Shown: one piece after another, positions 57,332-64,000 of the stretch | Position numbering within the stretch: position 1 is the first letter of the stretch | How the letters are laid out: every line of letters starts with the position of its first letter | Position numbers and translations under genes: made by a program | DNA from: Paratissierella sp033809995 | GTDB lineage: Bacteria; Bacillota; Clostridia; Tissierellales; Tissierellaceae | Length of the DNA: 64,000 nt | Assembly (NCBI GenBank): GCA_033809995.1 | Contig: JAPXKQ010000004.1 | Location: 1 to 64,000, forward strand | Direction of reading: 5' to 3' | Notes under the pieces: generated by a model | Database searches by the model: none | What the model was told of the DNA's origin: nothing | Seen by the model: the letters and a program-made list of their open reading frames with translations, nothing else

Positions 57332-59239
57332 ATGATAAAAATTACTTTGCCAGACGGTTCTGTAAGAGAGTATGAAAGCGGAATAAAGGTTTACGATGTA
57401 GTTAAAGACATCTCAGAAGGATTAGCTAGAGTCGCATTAGGTGCAGTAGTAAATGATGACATAAAGGGATTACAAGAGACAATTGATGAAGATTCATCAT
57501 TTAGAGTTGTTAAGTTTGAAGATAAAGAAGGGAAGCAAATCTTTTGGCATACTTCAGCCCATATTATGGCTTTAGCTGTTCAAAGATTGTTCCCAGATGT
57601 TAAATTTGCTATAGGGCCTGCTATTGACAATGGCTTCTACTATGACTTTGATACTGAACACAGATTTACTCCAGATGATTTAGAAAAAATCGAAGATGAG
57701 ATGGCTAATATCGTTAAAGAAGGATATATGCTAGAAAGATTTGTAATGCCAAGAAATGAAGCTATTGAGTACTTTAAAGAAAAGGGAGAAGTATATAAAG
57801 TAGATTTAATTGAGCATTTTCCAGAAGATGAAGAGATTTCTTTCTATAAATTAGGTGATTTTACTGACCTTTGTGCAGGTCCACACCTATATGATATAAA
57901 GAAGGTAAAAGCAATAAAATTATTAAGTATTGCAGGAGCATATTGGCGTGGTGATGAGAAGAACAAAATGCTTCAAAGAATTTATGGAACTACTTTTGAA
58001 AAGAAGAAAGAGTTAGAAGAATACCTAAATAGACTAGAGGAAGCAAAGAGGAGAGATCATAGAAAGCTAGGAAAAGAATTGGATTTATTTAGTATGCATG
58101 ACGAGGGACCAGGGTTCCCATTCTTCCATCCAAAGGGAATGGTTTTAAGAAATGTATTGGAGGATTTCTGGAGAGAAGAACATACTAAGAGAGGCTATGG
58201 TGAAATCAAAACTCCTCTTATTCTAAATGAAGCTTTATGGCATCAATCAGGTCACTGGGATCATTATAAAGAAAATATGTATTTCACAAATATAGATGAA
58301 GGCGAATATGCAATCAAGCCTATGAATTGTCCAGGGTCTATACTTGTATATAAATCTAAGATGTACAGCTATAGAGATTTTCCCTTAAGATTAGCTGAAT
58401 TAGGATTGGTTCATAGACATGAATTATCAGGTGCTTTACATGGTCTTATGAGAGTAAGAAGCTTTACTCAAGATGATGCCCATCTATATATGATACCTTC
58501 ACAAGTTAAGGAAGAAATAAAGAAGGTAATAGATTTAGCTGATTATATCTATGGAATATTTGGCTTTAAATATCATATTGAATTATCCACTAGACCAGAA
58601 AATTCAATGGGAACTGAAGAACAATGGGAGCTTGCTACAAATAGCTTAAGAGAAGCTTTAGAGGAAAAGAACATTGATTATGTATTAAATGAAGGTGACG
58701 GTGCTTTTTATGGACCTAAGATTGACTTTCATCTTGAAGATGCCATAGGTAGAACATGGCAATGTGGTACTATTCAATTGGATTTCCAAATGCCAGAAAG
58801 ATTTGACTTAACTTATATTGACAAGGATAATGAAAAGAAAAGACCTGTTATGGTTCATAGAACAATTCTAGGTAGTATGGAAAGATTTATGGGTATTTTA
58901 ATAGAACACTTTGCAGGCAAATTCCCAGTTTGGATAGCTCCAGTTCAGGTAAGTATACTTCCAATATCGGATAAATTCAATGATTATGCATATGAATTGA
59001 AGAAGACTATGGAAGATAATGGTATAAGGGTTGAAGTTGATGATAGAGCTGAGAAAATAGGATTCAAAATTAGGGAAGCTCAAATGCAAAGAATACCATA
59101 TATGCTTGTTGTAGGTGAAAAGGAAGTAGAACAAAACTTAGTTTCTGTAAGAAAAAGAGACCATGGTGATTTAGGTCAAAAACCAGTAGCTGAATTTATA
59201 GAAAATATATTAGAAGAAATAGAAAACAAAACAATATAA
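57332..59239 (+). CDS. thrS: Threonine-tRNA ligase
   Basis: 635-residue class II synthetase. The TGS domain (1-62) starts MIKITLPDGSVREYESG. The editing domain has HTSAHIMALAVQRLFP near 70 and CAGPHL near 180. Motif 2 is in MRVRSFTQDDAH near 372, and the zinc Cys is in MNCPGS near 332. Motif 3 is HRTILGSMERF near 510, and an anticodon domain ends the protein. GAGGAGGGA precedes the ATG. T-box controlled. Confidence 0.98.
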   Translation: MIKITLPDGSVREYESGIKVYDVVKDISEGLARVALGAVVNDDIKGLQETIDEDSSFRVVKFEDKEGKQIFWHTSAHIMALAVQRLFPDVKFAIGPAIDNGFYYDFDTEHRFTPDDLEKIEDEMANIVKEGYMLERFVMPRNEAIEYFKEKGEVYKVDLIEHFPEDEEISFYKLGDFTDLCAGPHLYDIKKVKAIKLLSIAGAYWRGDEKNKMLQRIYGTTFEKKKELEEYLNRLEEAKRRDHRKLGKELDLFSMHDEGPGFPFFHPKGMVLRNVLEDFWREEHTKRGYGEIKTPLILNEALWHQSGHWDHYKENMYFTNIDEGEYAIKPMNCPGSILVYKSKMYSYRDFPLRLAELGLVHRHELSGALHGLMRVRSFTQDDAHLYMIPSQVKEEIKKVIDLADYIYGIFGFKYHIELSTRPENSMGTEEQWELATNSLREALEEKNIDYVLNEGDGAFYGPKIDFHLEDAIGRTWQCGTIQLDFQMPERFDLTYIDKDNEKKRPVMVHRTILGSMERFMGILIEHFAGKFPVWIAPVQVSILPISDKFNDYAYELKKTMEDNGIRVEVDDRAEKIGFKIREAQMQRIPYMLVVGEKEVEQNLVSVRKRDHGDLGQKPVAEFIENILEEIENKTI

Positions 59240-59252
59240 AAATAAAACCAAA

Positions 59253-59285
59253 TAGTAGGGGACGGTTTCCACGCCGTCCCTACTT
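59253..59285. terminator. Bidirectional Rho-independent terminator
   Basis: AGTAGGGGACGG pairs with CCGTCCCTACT, one G bulged, around TTTCCACG; A and T runs lie outside. It serves thrS (+) and the FtsH-like gene (-). The loop resembles that of the terminator at 12606. Confidence 0.85.
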
Positions 59286-59287
59286 TA

Positions 59288-60838
59288 TTATGTCGCATAA
59301 TCTAAAGGAGTTTCATGTTTTTCAAAGATTAAATCCAATTGATCTTTATCTATTGTCTCATTTTCTAGCAATGTATTTGCAATATCATGAAGTATATGAC
59401 TATGTTCCTCAATTATGGTTAGAGCCTGCTTATAACACGTATCGGTTATTTTCTTAATTTCAACTCTTATACTATCATAATTGTATCTTATATAGAGTTC
59501 ATCCAATGCTAATGTGCCAAGAGAACTCATACCGTAACTACAAACCATTTCTCTTGCGATTTCAGTAGCTTTATTCAAATCATCTTTAGAGCCTGTGGTT
59601 ATTTCATTAAAAATGTATTTTTCAGCAGCTCTTCCGGCTAGTAAGCCTGTAATCCTATTATTTAGCTCCCTTTCTGTTAGTAGATATCTTTCTTCTTCTG
59701 GGAATTTTAGAACATATCCTAAAGCCTGGCCCCTAGGAACTATGGATATCTTTTGTATCAAATCAGTATCCAAAATTTTTGATACTAAAGCGTGGCCTGC
59801 TTCATGGAATGCTACAGTATTTTTTTCTTTTAGTAATACTGTAGGGTTTTTAAGTTCCAATCCTGCCAATACCCTTTCGATGGCTGCATCAAATTCAAGA
59901 GCTGAAATTATTGACTTATCTTTTCTTACTGCAATTATTGCTGCCTCATTTGCTATATTTGCTAACTGTGCCCCTGACAATCCCGTTGTTTTTTTTGCCA
60001 ATTCCTTTATACTAATTGTTTTATCTAAAGGTTTATTGTTTGTATGAACTTCAAGTATTTTTTCTCTTGCCTTAACATTTGGATTACCAACATATATATG
60101 TCTATCAAATCTTCCTGGTCTTAACAATGCCTCATCCAATAGGTCTAATCTGTTTGTTGCTCCTATTACGATTACGGTTTCGTTTGTGTTGAACCCATCT
60201 AGTTCGATTAAAAGCTGATTTAATGTTTGGTCTTTTTCATTATTGGATTCCATATTTCTTCTAGTACCGATTGCGTCAATTTCATCAATAAATACAATAC
60301 TAGGCGCTTCTTTTTTGGCTCTTTCAAACAGGGTTCTTACTCTTTTAGCTCCAACACCTACATATTTTTCAACAAATTCAGAGCCACTGGCATATAAAAA
60401 GGTAGAATTTGTTTCTCCTGCTACAGCTTTGGCTAATAAAGTCTTTCCAGTACCTGGTGGTCCATAAAATAAAATTCCCTTTGGAATTTTGGCCCCCATC
60501 CTTTTATATTTTTGTGAATTGTTGATGAAATCAATTGTTTCCTGTAACTCCTCTTTTATCTCTTCTAAACCTGCTACATCTTTAAAGGAGACGTTTGGTT
60601 TATCTCTGTCCTTACTTGCATCTTTTTCTGTTGTTAGCAGAGAAGGCATGAGTTGAGGTTTATCATTGATTTTCATATAATAGATAAGGAGAACTAATGT
60701 AATTGAAAACACTAATAATTTATCCCCTAATCTGAAGCTTTTTAAGTCTGAAATGGGAAATATTTGATTAAATATAAGTATTGTAGATGCAATTACTCCC
60801 AAAATTAGAAAAAAGAATATTATGTTTTTTTTCTTCAA
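59288..60838 (-). CDS. FtsH-like membrane AAA+ zinc protease, short form
   Basis: 516 residues. TM1 is about 5-25 and TM2 about 39-56, with only a dozen residues between, where FtsH normally has a domain of about 75. The AAA module has Walker A GPPGTGKT near 126, pore loop YVGVGAKR, Walker B IVFIDEID, and SRH TNRLDLLDEALLRPGRFDRH. The protease site is HEAGH near 369, with a later Asp in TTGSKDDLNKAT. All catalytic motifs are intact, so it should be active. The reduced external domain and total size (FtsH is 600 or more) suggest a specialised paralogue. Confidence 0.9.
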   Translation of the reverse strand: MKKKNIIFFFLILGVIASTILIFNQIFPISDLKSFRLGDKLLVFSITLVLLIYYMKINDKPQLMPSLLTTEKDASKDRDKPNVSFKDVAGLEEIKEELQETIDFINNSQKYKRMGAKIPKGILFYGPPGTGKTLLAKAVAGETNSTFLYASGSEFVEKYVGVGAKRVRTLFERAKKEAPSIVFIDEIDAIGTRRNMESNNEKDQTLNQLLIELDGFNTNETVIVIGATNRLDLLDEALLRPGRFDRHIYVGNPNVKAREKILEVHTNNKPLDKTISIKELAKKTTGLSGAQLANIANEAAIIAVRKDKSIISALEFDAAIERVLAGLELKNPTVLLKEKNTVAFHEAGHALVSKILDTDLIQKISIVPRGQALGYVLKFPEEERYLLTERELNNRITGLLAGRAAEKYIFNEITTGSKDDLNKATEIAREMVCSYGMSSLGTLALDELYIRYNYDSIRVEIKKITDTCYKQALTIIEEHSHILHDIANTLLENETIDKDQLDLIFEKHETPLDYAT

Positions 60839-60968
60839 TGTATCCCCACCTTAAAATATTCTAATTTTAGTGTAACCAAAAGAACTTTTTATATAATCGA
60901 TTTATTTACTGGAAGTTAATTTTTAAAATGGGTATAATTGTATTAAGAAAGTTTATGAGGTGAATTTA

Positions 60969-62366
60969 ATGGATTTTTTAAAATTGATTGATGGCTACAA
61001 AGATGAAATTATTAAGACAACCCAAGAGATAGTTAAAATTAAATCTGTAGAGGAGGAGCCCCTTCATGGAATGCCATTTGGCGAAGGACCATATAAGGCA
61101 TTAGAAAAGACATTGGATATAGCAGAAGATATGGGGTTTAATACAAAGAACCTTGAGGGATATGCAGGACATGTTGACTTTGGGGAAGGAGAAGAAGTCG
61201 TAGGTGTTCTAGCACATTTGGATGTTGTTCCAGAGGGTGAAGGGTGGACATATGGACCATATAGTGGAGAGATACATGATGGTAAAATATATGGCAGAGG
61301 GACAGTAGATGATAAAGGACCAGCAGTAGCAACCTTATATGCTATGAAAGCTTTAAAAGAATCAGGAGTAGAGCTTAAAAGAAAGATTAGGCTGATACTT
61401 GGAGCAAATGAAGAAACAGGCTGGGGTTGCATGAAGCACTATTTTGAACATGAAAAAGCACCAGATATGGCATTTACTCCAGATGCTGAATTCCCTGTAA
61501 TCCATGGCGAAAAGGGAATAATAATTTTTGATTTAGTATATAAACTAAACAACTCATCAGATTGTGATATAATTTTAAAGGACATAAAAGGTGGAAACGC
61601 ACCAAATATGGTACCTGATAGTGCAGAAGCTATTCTAGAGGTAAAAGACTACAATCTTTTAGAAGAAGGATTTAAAAGATATATTGAAGAAAAGAATTAT
61701 CCCATTACATTAAATAAAATAGGAACCCAAGTGAAGGTAGTTGCAAAAGGAATTTCTGCACATGGAAGCACACCTGAAAAAGGCGAGAATGCCATTACTT
61801 ATCTTATGGACTATCTAGGATATGTATTTAATGGAGAATGCTCAATCTGTAGGTTTATTGATGTATATAATCAAAGAATTGCATTTAAACACCATGGAGA
61901 AGGTATTGGATGTGGATTTGAGGATGATATATCTGGTAAATTGAATTTTAATGTTGGTATGATAAAATTAGTAGAGGGAAAAATTGTACTTACCATAAAT
62001 ATTAGATATCCTATTAAAACTACTTCAAAAGAAGTTTATGATGGAATTAGAGAAAATCTAAAGGATACAAATATTGAGTTAGTAGTAGGAACAAAGGATA
62101 CAAAACCTTTATATGTTCCTAAGGATGATTTTTTAGTTGAGAAGCTAATGAATGTATATAGAGAATTTACAGGAGATATAAAATCCCAGCCAATTACAAT
62201 AGGTGGAGGAACATATGCAAGGGCTATGAAAAATGCAGTTGCATTTGGTCCAATGTTCCCAGGACAAGTTGAATTAGCACATCAAAAAGATGAGTATATA
62301 AGCATAGATCATTTAATAAATATTACTAAGATATATGCAATGGCACTGTATGAGTTAGCAAAATAA
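60969..62366 (+). CDS. pepV: PepV-like M20 dipeptidase
   Basis: 465 residues. Metal and catalytic motifs: VLAHLDVVPEGEGW near 82 (His, Asp), GRGTVDDKGP near 115 (bridging Asp), NEETGWG near 149 (catalytic Glu, metal Glu), FTPDAEFPV near 172 and a late AHQKDEYI His. The lid-domain insertion is typical of PepV, a cytoplasmic dinuclear zinc dipeptidase. The start is ATG 60969 with TGAGGTGA upstream; the GTG at 60960 is less likely. It is divergent from the FtsH-like gene. Confidence 0.92.
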   Translation: MDFLKLIDGYKDEIIKTTQEIVKIKSVEEEPLHGMPFGEGPYKALEKTLDIAEDMGFNTKNLEGYAGHVDFGEGEEVVGVLAHLDVVPEGEGWTYGPYSGEIHDGKIYGRGTVDDKGPAVATLYAMKALKESGVELKRKIRLILGANEETGWGCMKHYFEHEKAPDMAFTPDAEFPVIHGEKGIIIFDLVYKLNNSSDCDIILKDIKGGNAPNMVPDSAEAILEVKDYNLLEEGFKRYIEEKNYPITLNKIGTQVKVVAKGISAHGSTPEKGENAITYLMDYLGYVFNGECSICRFIDVYNQRIAFKHHGEGIGCGFEDDISGKLNFNVGMIKLVEGKIVLTINIRYPIKTTSKEVYDGIRENLKDTNIELVVGTKDTKPLYVPKDDFLVEKLMNVYREFTGDIKSQPITIGGGTYARAMKNAVAFGPMFPGQVELAHQKDEYISIDHLINITKIYAMALYELAK

Positions 62367-62384
62367 CAGGTAATAGGTAATAGG

Positions 62385-62690
62385 TAAGAACTAAGAGTGA
62401 ATAGTTGAAAGCATAGTGAACAACGAATAGTGAACAGTGAATACCCACTCTGTGAAATTTCTCCAAATCGAAGATTTGGGAAATTTCTACTGTCGGGCAC
62501 ACGGCAACAGCGAAGCTGTCATTCCGACCAACGTGGAGGAATCTCCTCTTTTGTATTAGTATAATGTCTGCAGGATGTCATCCTGAGTATATAGCAGTAT
62601 AAGCTTTACTATCGAAGGATCTCCGTTTTTAAGACAGTATGAGATAGACCACTATAATTGTGAATTGTGCATTGTGCATTGTGAATTAAA
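62385..62690. repeat. Dispersed intergenic repeat mosaic, copy 8 (longest)
   Basis: It starts with GTGAACAACGAATAGTGAAC units. It contains TACCCACTCTGTGAAATTT and CTACTGTCGGGCACACGGCAA (compare copy 2), GTCATTCCGACCAACGTGGAGG (compare copy 3) and GTCATCCTGAGTATATAGC (compare copy 1). It ends in tandem AATTGTGAATTGTGCATTG units that stop 8-10 bases before the infC -35. A short CCAAATC-GAA-GATTTGG hairpin lies within. No ORF. Confidence 0.75.
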
Positions 62691-62697
62691 AATTTAT

Positions 62698-62726
62698 TTG
62701 ACAAATAAATTTTTATAGCATATAAT
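62698..62726 (+). promoter_or_regulatory. Sigma-A promoter of infC-rpmI-rplT
   Basis: -35 TTGACA (62698-62703), exactly 17 bases, -10 TATAAT (62721-62726): a full consensus promoter. Confidence 0.92.
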
Positions 62727-62739
62727 CTATTAGGAATTA

Positions 62740-62880
62740 AATATTGGGTGATTTAAGTAGAAGGTCCGCTTCTCACCTTATAGCTGAGGCTCATAAGGTT
62801 AAACGAATAAAAAACGTGTCTTATAATTAAGATTATATTTTTGTGCGTGTTAGCGGGTATTCTATACCCGCTTTTATTTT
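62740..62880 (+). promoter_or_regulatory. Structured infC leader with attenuator (L20/IF3-type)
   Basis: Stems GGTGA (62747-62751) with TCACC (62773-62777), and CCTTAT (62776-62781) with ATAAGG (62793-62798), compete over shared bases. Downstream GCGGGTAT-TCT-ATACCCGC (62853-62871) is followed by TTTTATTTTT, a perfect terminator before the infC ribosome-binding site. In Firmicutes this operon is autoregulated through its leader by L20; the detailed L20 site was not verified. Confidence 0.8.
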
Positions 62881-62902
62881 TGAAAATATTAGGAGGTGCT
62901 GT

Positions 62903-63415
62903 ATTATTAAGGAACTTCAAATCAATGAAGAGATAAGAGAAAGAGAAGTTAGGTTAATTGATACTGATGGAGGTCAGCTAGGAGTTGTCCCAATTCGCAA
63001 GGCTTTAGAAATAGCCAATGATAGAAGGTTGGACTTGGTCAATGTTGCTCCAAATGCCAAACCACCTGTTTGCAGGATTATGGATTATGGAAAGTATAAA
63101 TATGAATTGGCTAAGAAGGAAAAAGAGGCTAAGAAAAATCAAAAGGTAATCAACATAAAAGAAATCAGATTGACCCCAAATATTGAAACTCATGATTTAA
63201 ATGTGAAAGCAAATAGAGCCATTGAGTTTCTTAAAGATGGGGATAAAGTAAAAGTTTCTGTAAGATTTAGAGGTAGAGAGATGGGTCATACAGAAATCGG
63301 TAAAATTGTATTAGATGATTTTATAAAGATTACCGAAGAATTTGGTATGGTAGAAAAAGGTGCAAAACTTGAAGGTAGAAACATGGTAATGTTTTTAGCC
63401 CCAAAATCAGAGTAA
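62903..63415 (+). CDS. infC: Translation initiation factor IF-3 (AUU start)
   Basis: About 170 residues. KELQINEEIREREVRLIDTDGGQLGVV opens the IF3 N-domain; VRFRGREMGHTEIG and GRNMVMFLAPK mark the C-domain. AGGAGG (62891-62896) is followed not by ATG but by ATT ATT AAG, so initiation is from AUU at 62903 (or 62906). This rare start is used by infC in many bacteria to sense IF3 level. The in-frame ATG at 62843 lies before the attenuator terminator and is rejected. rpmI follows 17 bases later. Confidence 0.93.
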   Translation: MIKELQINEEIREREVRLIDTDGGQLGVVPIRKALEIANDRRLDLVNVAPNAKPPVCRIMDYGKYKYELAKKEKEAKKNQKVINIKEIRLTPNIETHDLNVKANRAIEFLKDGDKVKVSVRFRGREMGHTEIGKIVLDDFIKITEEFGMVEKGAKLEGRNMVMFLAPKSE

Positions 63416-63432
63416 GTTTAGGAGGAAATGTT

Positions 63433-63624
63433 ATGACAAAAATGAAAACACATAGAGGATCCGCAAAAAGATTCAAAAGAACTGGTTCAGGCTTGCTAAA
63501 AAGATATAAGGCATACAAGAGCCACAAGACTGGTAAGAAATCGCCGAAAAGAGTTAGAAATTTAAGAAAAGGTACATTAGTAAGTAAAGGCGACCAAAAA
63601 AGAATTGATTCAATGTTACCATAA
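63433..63624 (+). CDS. rpmI: 50S ribosomal protein L35
   Basis: 63 residues, highly basic, beginning MTKMKTHRGSAKRFKRTGSG and containing SHKTGKKSPKRVRNLRKGTLVS, the L35 pattern. It is a small component of the large subunit. AGGAGG precedes the ATG. It sits between infC and rplT, the universal order. Confidence 0.97.
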   Translation: MTKMKTHRGSAKRFKRTGSGLLKRYKAYKSHKTGKKSPKRVRNLRKGTLVSKGDQKRIDSMLP

Positions 63625-63659
63625 GAAATTAAGATAAGTTTATAGGAGGAATTACATCA

Positions 63660-64000
63660 ATGGCAAGAGTAAAAAGAGGCGTTAATGCCAAAAAAAGACA
63701 TAAAAAAGTATTAAAACAAGCCAAAGGCTATTATGGAGCGAAGGGTAAGCTATTTAGAACTGCAAATCAAGCAGTTATGAAATCATTAAATTATGCATAT
63801 ATAGGACGTAAACAAAGGAAAAGAGATTTTAGAAAACTTTGGATTGCTAGAATCAATGCTGCAGCAAGAATGAATGGAATGAGTTACAGTAAATTTATAA
63901 ATGGTTTAAAGAAGGCTAATATCGAAGTAAATAGAAAAATGTTATCTGAAATGGCAATCCATGATTCAGAAGGATTTGCTAAATTAGTAGAGATAGCCAA
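63660..64000 (+). CDS. rplT: 50S ribosomal protein L20 (cut by window end)
   Basis: ATG 63660 after TAGGAGGA; 113 complete codons are visible, starting MARVKRGVNAKKRHKKVLKQ and including GYYGAKGKLFRTANQAVMKS and YIGRKQRKRDFRKLWIARIN. L20 is about 117-119 residues, so only a few C-terminal codons are missing. It is essential for early 50S assembly and represses this operon through the leader in Firmicutes. Confidence 0.97.
   Translation, partial: MARVKRGVNAKKRHKKVLKQAKGYYGAKGKLFRTANQAVMKSLNYAYIGRKQRKRDFRKLWIARINAAARMNGMSYSKFINGLKKANIEVNRKMLSEMAIHDSEGFAKLVEIA

Overview
The window reads as chromosome from a low-GC, anaerobic, endospore-forming Firmicute of the Clostridia/Tissierellia kind. Supporting evidence: AT-rich DNA with strong AGGAGG ribosome-binding sites and TTG/GTG starts; spore genes (a GerA-type germination operon, two alpha/beta-type SASPs, PdaB, YtxC, a DUF1657 protein); T-box leaders on trpS, valS and thrS; a bifurcating, NADH-linked flavin/Fe-S complex; and in-frame UGA read as selenocysteine in two redox genes. 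No prophage, insertion sequence with a transposase, or CRISPR array was seen.

Layout. 1-6.6 kb: end of an unknown gene, an SbcD/YhaO-like nuclease with a membrane-anchored SbcC/YhaN-like ATPase, a phosphoesterase, nagB, a CYTH protein and two small duplicated hydrophobic proteins. 6.7-12.6 kb: three genes of a NuoE/NuoF plus GltD-NuoG fusion complex, best matched to the Stn family of electron-bifurcating transhydrogenases. 12.9-18.3 kb: a two-gene ABC exporter flanked by dispersed repeats, a zinc-ligand-free ribosomal protein S4 behind a Fur-family operator, a D-aminopeptidase and mtaD. 18.4-20.9 kb: a two-component system split by an oppositely oriented secreted protein gene; both the sensor and the secreted protein have Met-rich stretches. 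21.1-29.3 kb: germination operon A-C-B running into a three-subunit molybdenum hydroxylase, then a GntR-RCK_C regulator. 29.4-32 kb: a selenocysteine peroxiredoxin behind a perfect Fur/PerR-type palindrome, small stress-type genes, and gloA-ogt-selenoglutaredoxin. 32.4-40.7 kb: YyaL-like protein, gltS with a GlnK/GlnL-like two-component system, T-box trpS, an orphan substrate-binding lipoprotein, pgsA. 40.7-52 kb: T-box valS-folC, a beta-propeller protein, DUF4364, spore genes, an OB-fold protein, hpt, a CPBP protease, a methyltransferase and a cold-shock protein. 52-55.4 kb: hslO, decayed tRNA pieces, tRNA-Phe/Gly/Cys, a DUF6873-like protein and ytxC. 55.5-64 kb: hisS, T-box thrS, a short FtsH-like protease, a PepV-like dipeptidase, and infC-rpmI-rplT (last gene cut by the window end).

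How parts fit. The two selenoproteins lie 2.3 kb apart and belong to thiol peroxide and disulfide defence; the peroxiredoxin carries an operator of the kind bound by PerR/Fur. GltS and the adjacent kinase/regulator form a plausible glutamate/glutamine sensing and uptake unit. Aminoacyl-tRNA synthetase genes are controlled by uncharged-tRNA T-boxes. A family of AT-rich intergenic repeats (CACAATTCACAATTC and GTCATCCTGAG-like modules) occurs at eight places, often just before promoters or between RNA genes. I found no clearly new multi-gene system; the best leads are the selenoproteins with their operator, the Fur-box S4 paralogue, the split Met-rich sensor locus, and the germination/molybdenum-hydroxylase linkage.
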